64,000 nucleotides of DNA from Pontiella agarivorans (GTDB lineage Bacteria > Verrucomicrobiota > Kiritimatiellia > Kiritimatiellales > Pontiellaceae). A model generated the notes under the pieces. It was not told the DNA's origin, searched no databases, and was given only the letters and a program-made list of their open reading frames with translations. Positions 62,785 through 64,000 of this stretch are shown piece by piece. The position numbers were made by a program, and so were the translations under genes. Location of the stretch: contig NZ_JARVCO010000002.1 of assembly GCF_034531395.1 (NCBI RefSeq), positions 806,001-870,000 of the forward strand, in the 5' to 3' direction. Positions within the stretch are counted from its first letter, which is position 1; each line of letters opens with the position of its first letter.

Positions 62785-63745
62785 TTGGATTAAAAACAAC
62801 ACCATGCACCACTCCCAATTCTGGGACCTCAAAAAACTGGTGGAGGAAAAAGAGAAACAGAATCTGAAAATCTCCCTTTGTCTGCCGACGCTCAACGAGG
62901 AAAAAACCATCGGAAAAGAGATTGTCATGTTCAAATCCGAACTGATGGATCGCTATCCTTTGCTCGACGAAATTGCCGTGATCGACTCCGGCTCCACTGA
63001 TGCCACCCGCGAAATTTCCGCGAATTTCGGAGCCGATGTTCATCTCTCCTCCGACATTCTTCCGCAATACGGGGAAAAAAAGGGAAAAGGCGAAAACCTT
63101 TGGAAAGCGGTATACGAACTGAACGGCGACGTCATTGTGTATGTCGACGCCGACATCAAAAACATCCACCCGCGTTTCGTCTACGGCCTGGTTGCTCCGT
63201 TGATTTACCGCCCGGAAGTACACTATGTGAAAGCGTTCTACGACCGTCCACTCGCCTTTTCACAAGGCGTACGGCCATCGGGCGGCGGACGCGTTACCGA
63301 GATTCTCACACGTCCGCTCTTCTCACTTTTCTTCCCCGAGCTGACCGGTCTGGTGCAGCCGCTTTCCGGTGAATACGCTGTACGACGCGAAGTACTGGAA
63401 TCCATCCCGTTCCCCATCGGCTACGGGGTGGAAACTTCACACCTGATCGACGTCTATGAAAAATGGGGCATGGAAGCCATCGCCCAGGTCGACCTCGATC
63501 AGCGCGTGCACCGCAATCAGGAAACACGCGATCTTGGAAAAATGGCGTTCGGCATTCTGCGAGCTTTCCTTTTCCGCGCCGAAGAGCTCGGGGTCATCGG
63601 AGAACTTCCGGAGCTCAGCACCGTGCTCAAGCAGTTCCAGGCCCACGACGAAGAATTCGAGCAGGTTTCCCATACCATCGTCGAAGAAGAAAGACCGCCG
63701 ATGATTGAACTGCCCGAATACCGCGAAAAATTCGGCATAAAATAA
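62771..63745 (+). CDS. gpgS: Glucosyl-3-phosphoglycerate synthase (GT81)
   Basis: A 324-aa retaining GT-A enzyme joining glucose from a nucleotide sugar to 3-phosphoglycerate. LCLPTLNEEKTIGKEI, VIDSGSTDATREI, GKGENLWKAVY, VYVDADIKNIHPRFVYGL, RVTEILTRPLFSLFFPELT, QPLSGEYAVRREVLE and GYGVETSHLIDVYEKWG are GpgS hallmarks. ATG 62771 lies inside the upstream gene; the open extension to 62687 is out-of-frame coding of that gene. No GpgP phosphatase is visible, so dephosphorylation depends on another enzyme. Confidence 0.92.
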   Translation: MSLNDWIKNNTMHHSQFWDLKKLVEEKEKQNLKISLCLPTLNEEKTIGKEIVMFKSELMDRYPLLDEIAVIDSGSTDATREISANFGADVHLSSDILPQYGEKKGKGENLWKAVYELNGDVIVYVDADIKNIHPRFVYGLVAPLIYRPEVHYVKAFYDRPLAFSQGVRPSGGGRVTEILTRPLFSLFFPELTGLVQPLSGEYAVRREVLESIPFPIGYGVETSHLIDVYEKWGMEAIAQVDLDQRVHRNQETRDLGKMAFGILRAFLFRAEELGVIGELPELSTVLKQFQAHDEEFEQVSHTIVEEERPPMIELPEYREKFGIK

Positions 63746-63754
63746 AAAACACGA

Positions 63755-63820
63755 AAACACGGAATACGCAGACATTCCAGCGCTGCCGTTTCCGTGTATT
63801 CAGTGTAGTCCGTGGTTGGA
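63755..63820. repeat. Degenerate short-period repeat and hairpin between gpgS and the GT4 gene
   Basis: ACACGAAA-ACACGGAA-TACGCAG is followed by CCGTGTATT-CAGTGTAGT-CCGTGGTTG, with units of 8-9 bp. ACACGGAA (63757-63764) and TTCCGTGT (63790-63797) can pair. Elements of this look are scattered in many PVC genomes. Confidence 0.5.
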
Positions 63821-63821
63821 T

Positions 63822-64000
63822 ATGAATAAATTAGCTGTAGCTGTCATTCATTATCACCTGCGTCCCGGCGGCGTGACGCGGGTGATTGAACGTGCCGTTG
63901 AATCACTGAACGACCGAATCGACTTTTTTTGTATCAGCGGAGAGGCCACGTCCGAAGATGCGCAACTGTTTCCCATCTCCGGAACCTTCCAGCCATTGGA
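63822..64000 (+). CDS. GT4-like glycosyltransferase, N-terminal fragment
   Basis: The first 59 codons of a gene cut by the right edge. MNKLAVAVIHYHLRPGGVTR resembles the start of GT4 enzymes with the glycine-rich acceptor loop, and VIERAVESLNDRIDFFCISG the first helix and strand. It lies 76 bp after gpgS and may add a further sugar to glucosylglycerate. The last bases form a truncated TTCCA palindrome. Confidence 0.6.
   Translation, partial: MNKLAVAVIHYHLRPGGVTRVIERAVESLNDRIDFFCISGEATSEDAQLFPISGTFQPL
63987..64000. repeat. TTCCA-N5-TGGAA palindrome, copy 14, cut by the window end
   Basis: TTCCAGCCATTGGA; the final A would be base 64001. Encodes FQPLE. Confidence 0.5.

Noticed and set aside
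1-64000. tRNA, rRNA, CRISPR, integrase or IS elements
   Set aside because: I looked for TPsiC-like GGTTCRA blocks, spaced direct repeats and transposase/integrase motifs and found none.

Overview
The window reads as chromosomal DNA of a marine, polysaccharide-degrading bacterium of the Verrucomicrobiota/Kiritimatiellota type (Pontiella-like). This placement is inferred from three things. There is a 51-aa 'small basic protein' of the Chlamydiae/Verrucomicrobia family at 35240-35395. There are many secreted S1 sulfatases and Tat-type signal peptides, with no SusC/SusD pair. Several osmolyte pathways fit a saline habitat. I saw no rRNA, tRNA, CRISPR array, transposase or phage gene.

1-29.6 kb is a sulfated-polysaccharide utilisation region. 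It holds a GH86-like agarase/porphyranase, two GH2 beta-galactosidases (one cut by the left edge), a GH29 alpha-L-fucosidase, six formylglycine sulfatases, three paralogous beta-propeller glycosidases, an SGNH carbohydrate esterase, an alpha/beta-hydrolase esterase, a Tat-exported FAD oxidoreductase and an HzsA-related PD40 protein with two CxxCH haem motifs. An IclR regulator sits divergently at 5.4 kb. The enzyme mix resembles porphyran/agar loci, so red-algal galactan is the likely substrate (inference).

29.8-40.3 kb is mostly housekeeping: a Nudix hydrolase, dGTPase, an unusual Nramp-superfamily transporter, MnmA, a ribbon-helix-helix protein, the small basic protein, an RluB-type pseudouridine synthase, and metY-metX behind a SAM riboswitch.

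38.9-50.5 kb and 58.4-64 kb form an osmoadaptation zone. ectABC plus a sodium:solute symporter run leftward. Two MarR regulators and an operon marR-mscS-ablB-pfkB-sucrose-phosphate synthase/phosphatase-sucrose phosphorylase run rightward. Further on are glucosyl-3-phosphoglycerate synthase, a GH13_18 glucosylglycerate-type phosphorylase, two GT4 glycosyltransferases and a degenerate M20 hydrolase. Ectoine, sucrose, N-acetyl-beta-lysine (one step only) and glucosylglycerate chemistry are therefore all encoded within about 25 kb. Between the two halves (50.5-58.4 kb) lie YaaA, acylphosphatase, a phosphoesterase, an IspD-like protein, a DCC-family protein, PhoH/PIN ATPase, a DUF721 protein, PurQ and PyrF.

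The main unexplained signals are: a 15-bp palindrome, TTCCA-N5-TGGAA, present 14 times plus one copy cut by the window end; a nested inverted repeat in the yaaA leader; near-leaderless promoters at dgt and mnmA; and four enzymes that have lost family-defining residues (PfkB, IspD, M20, Nramp).
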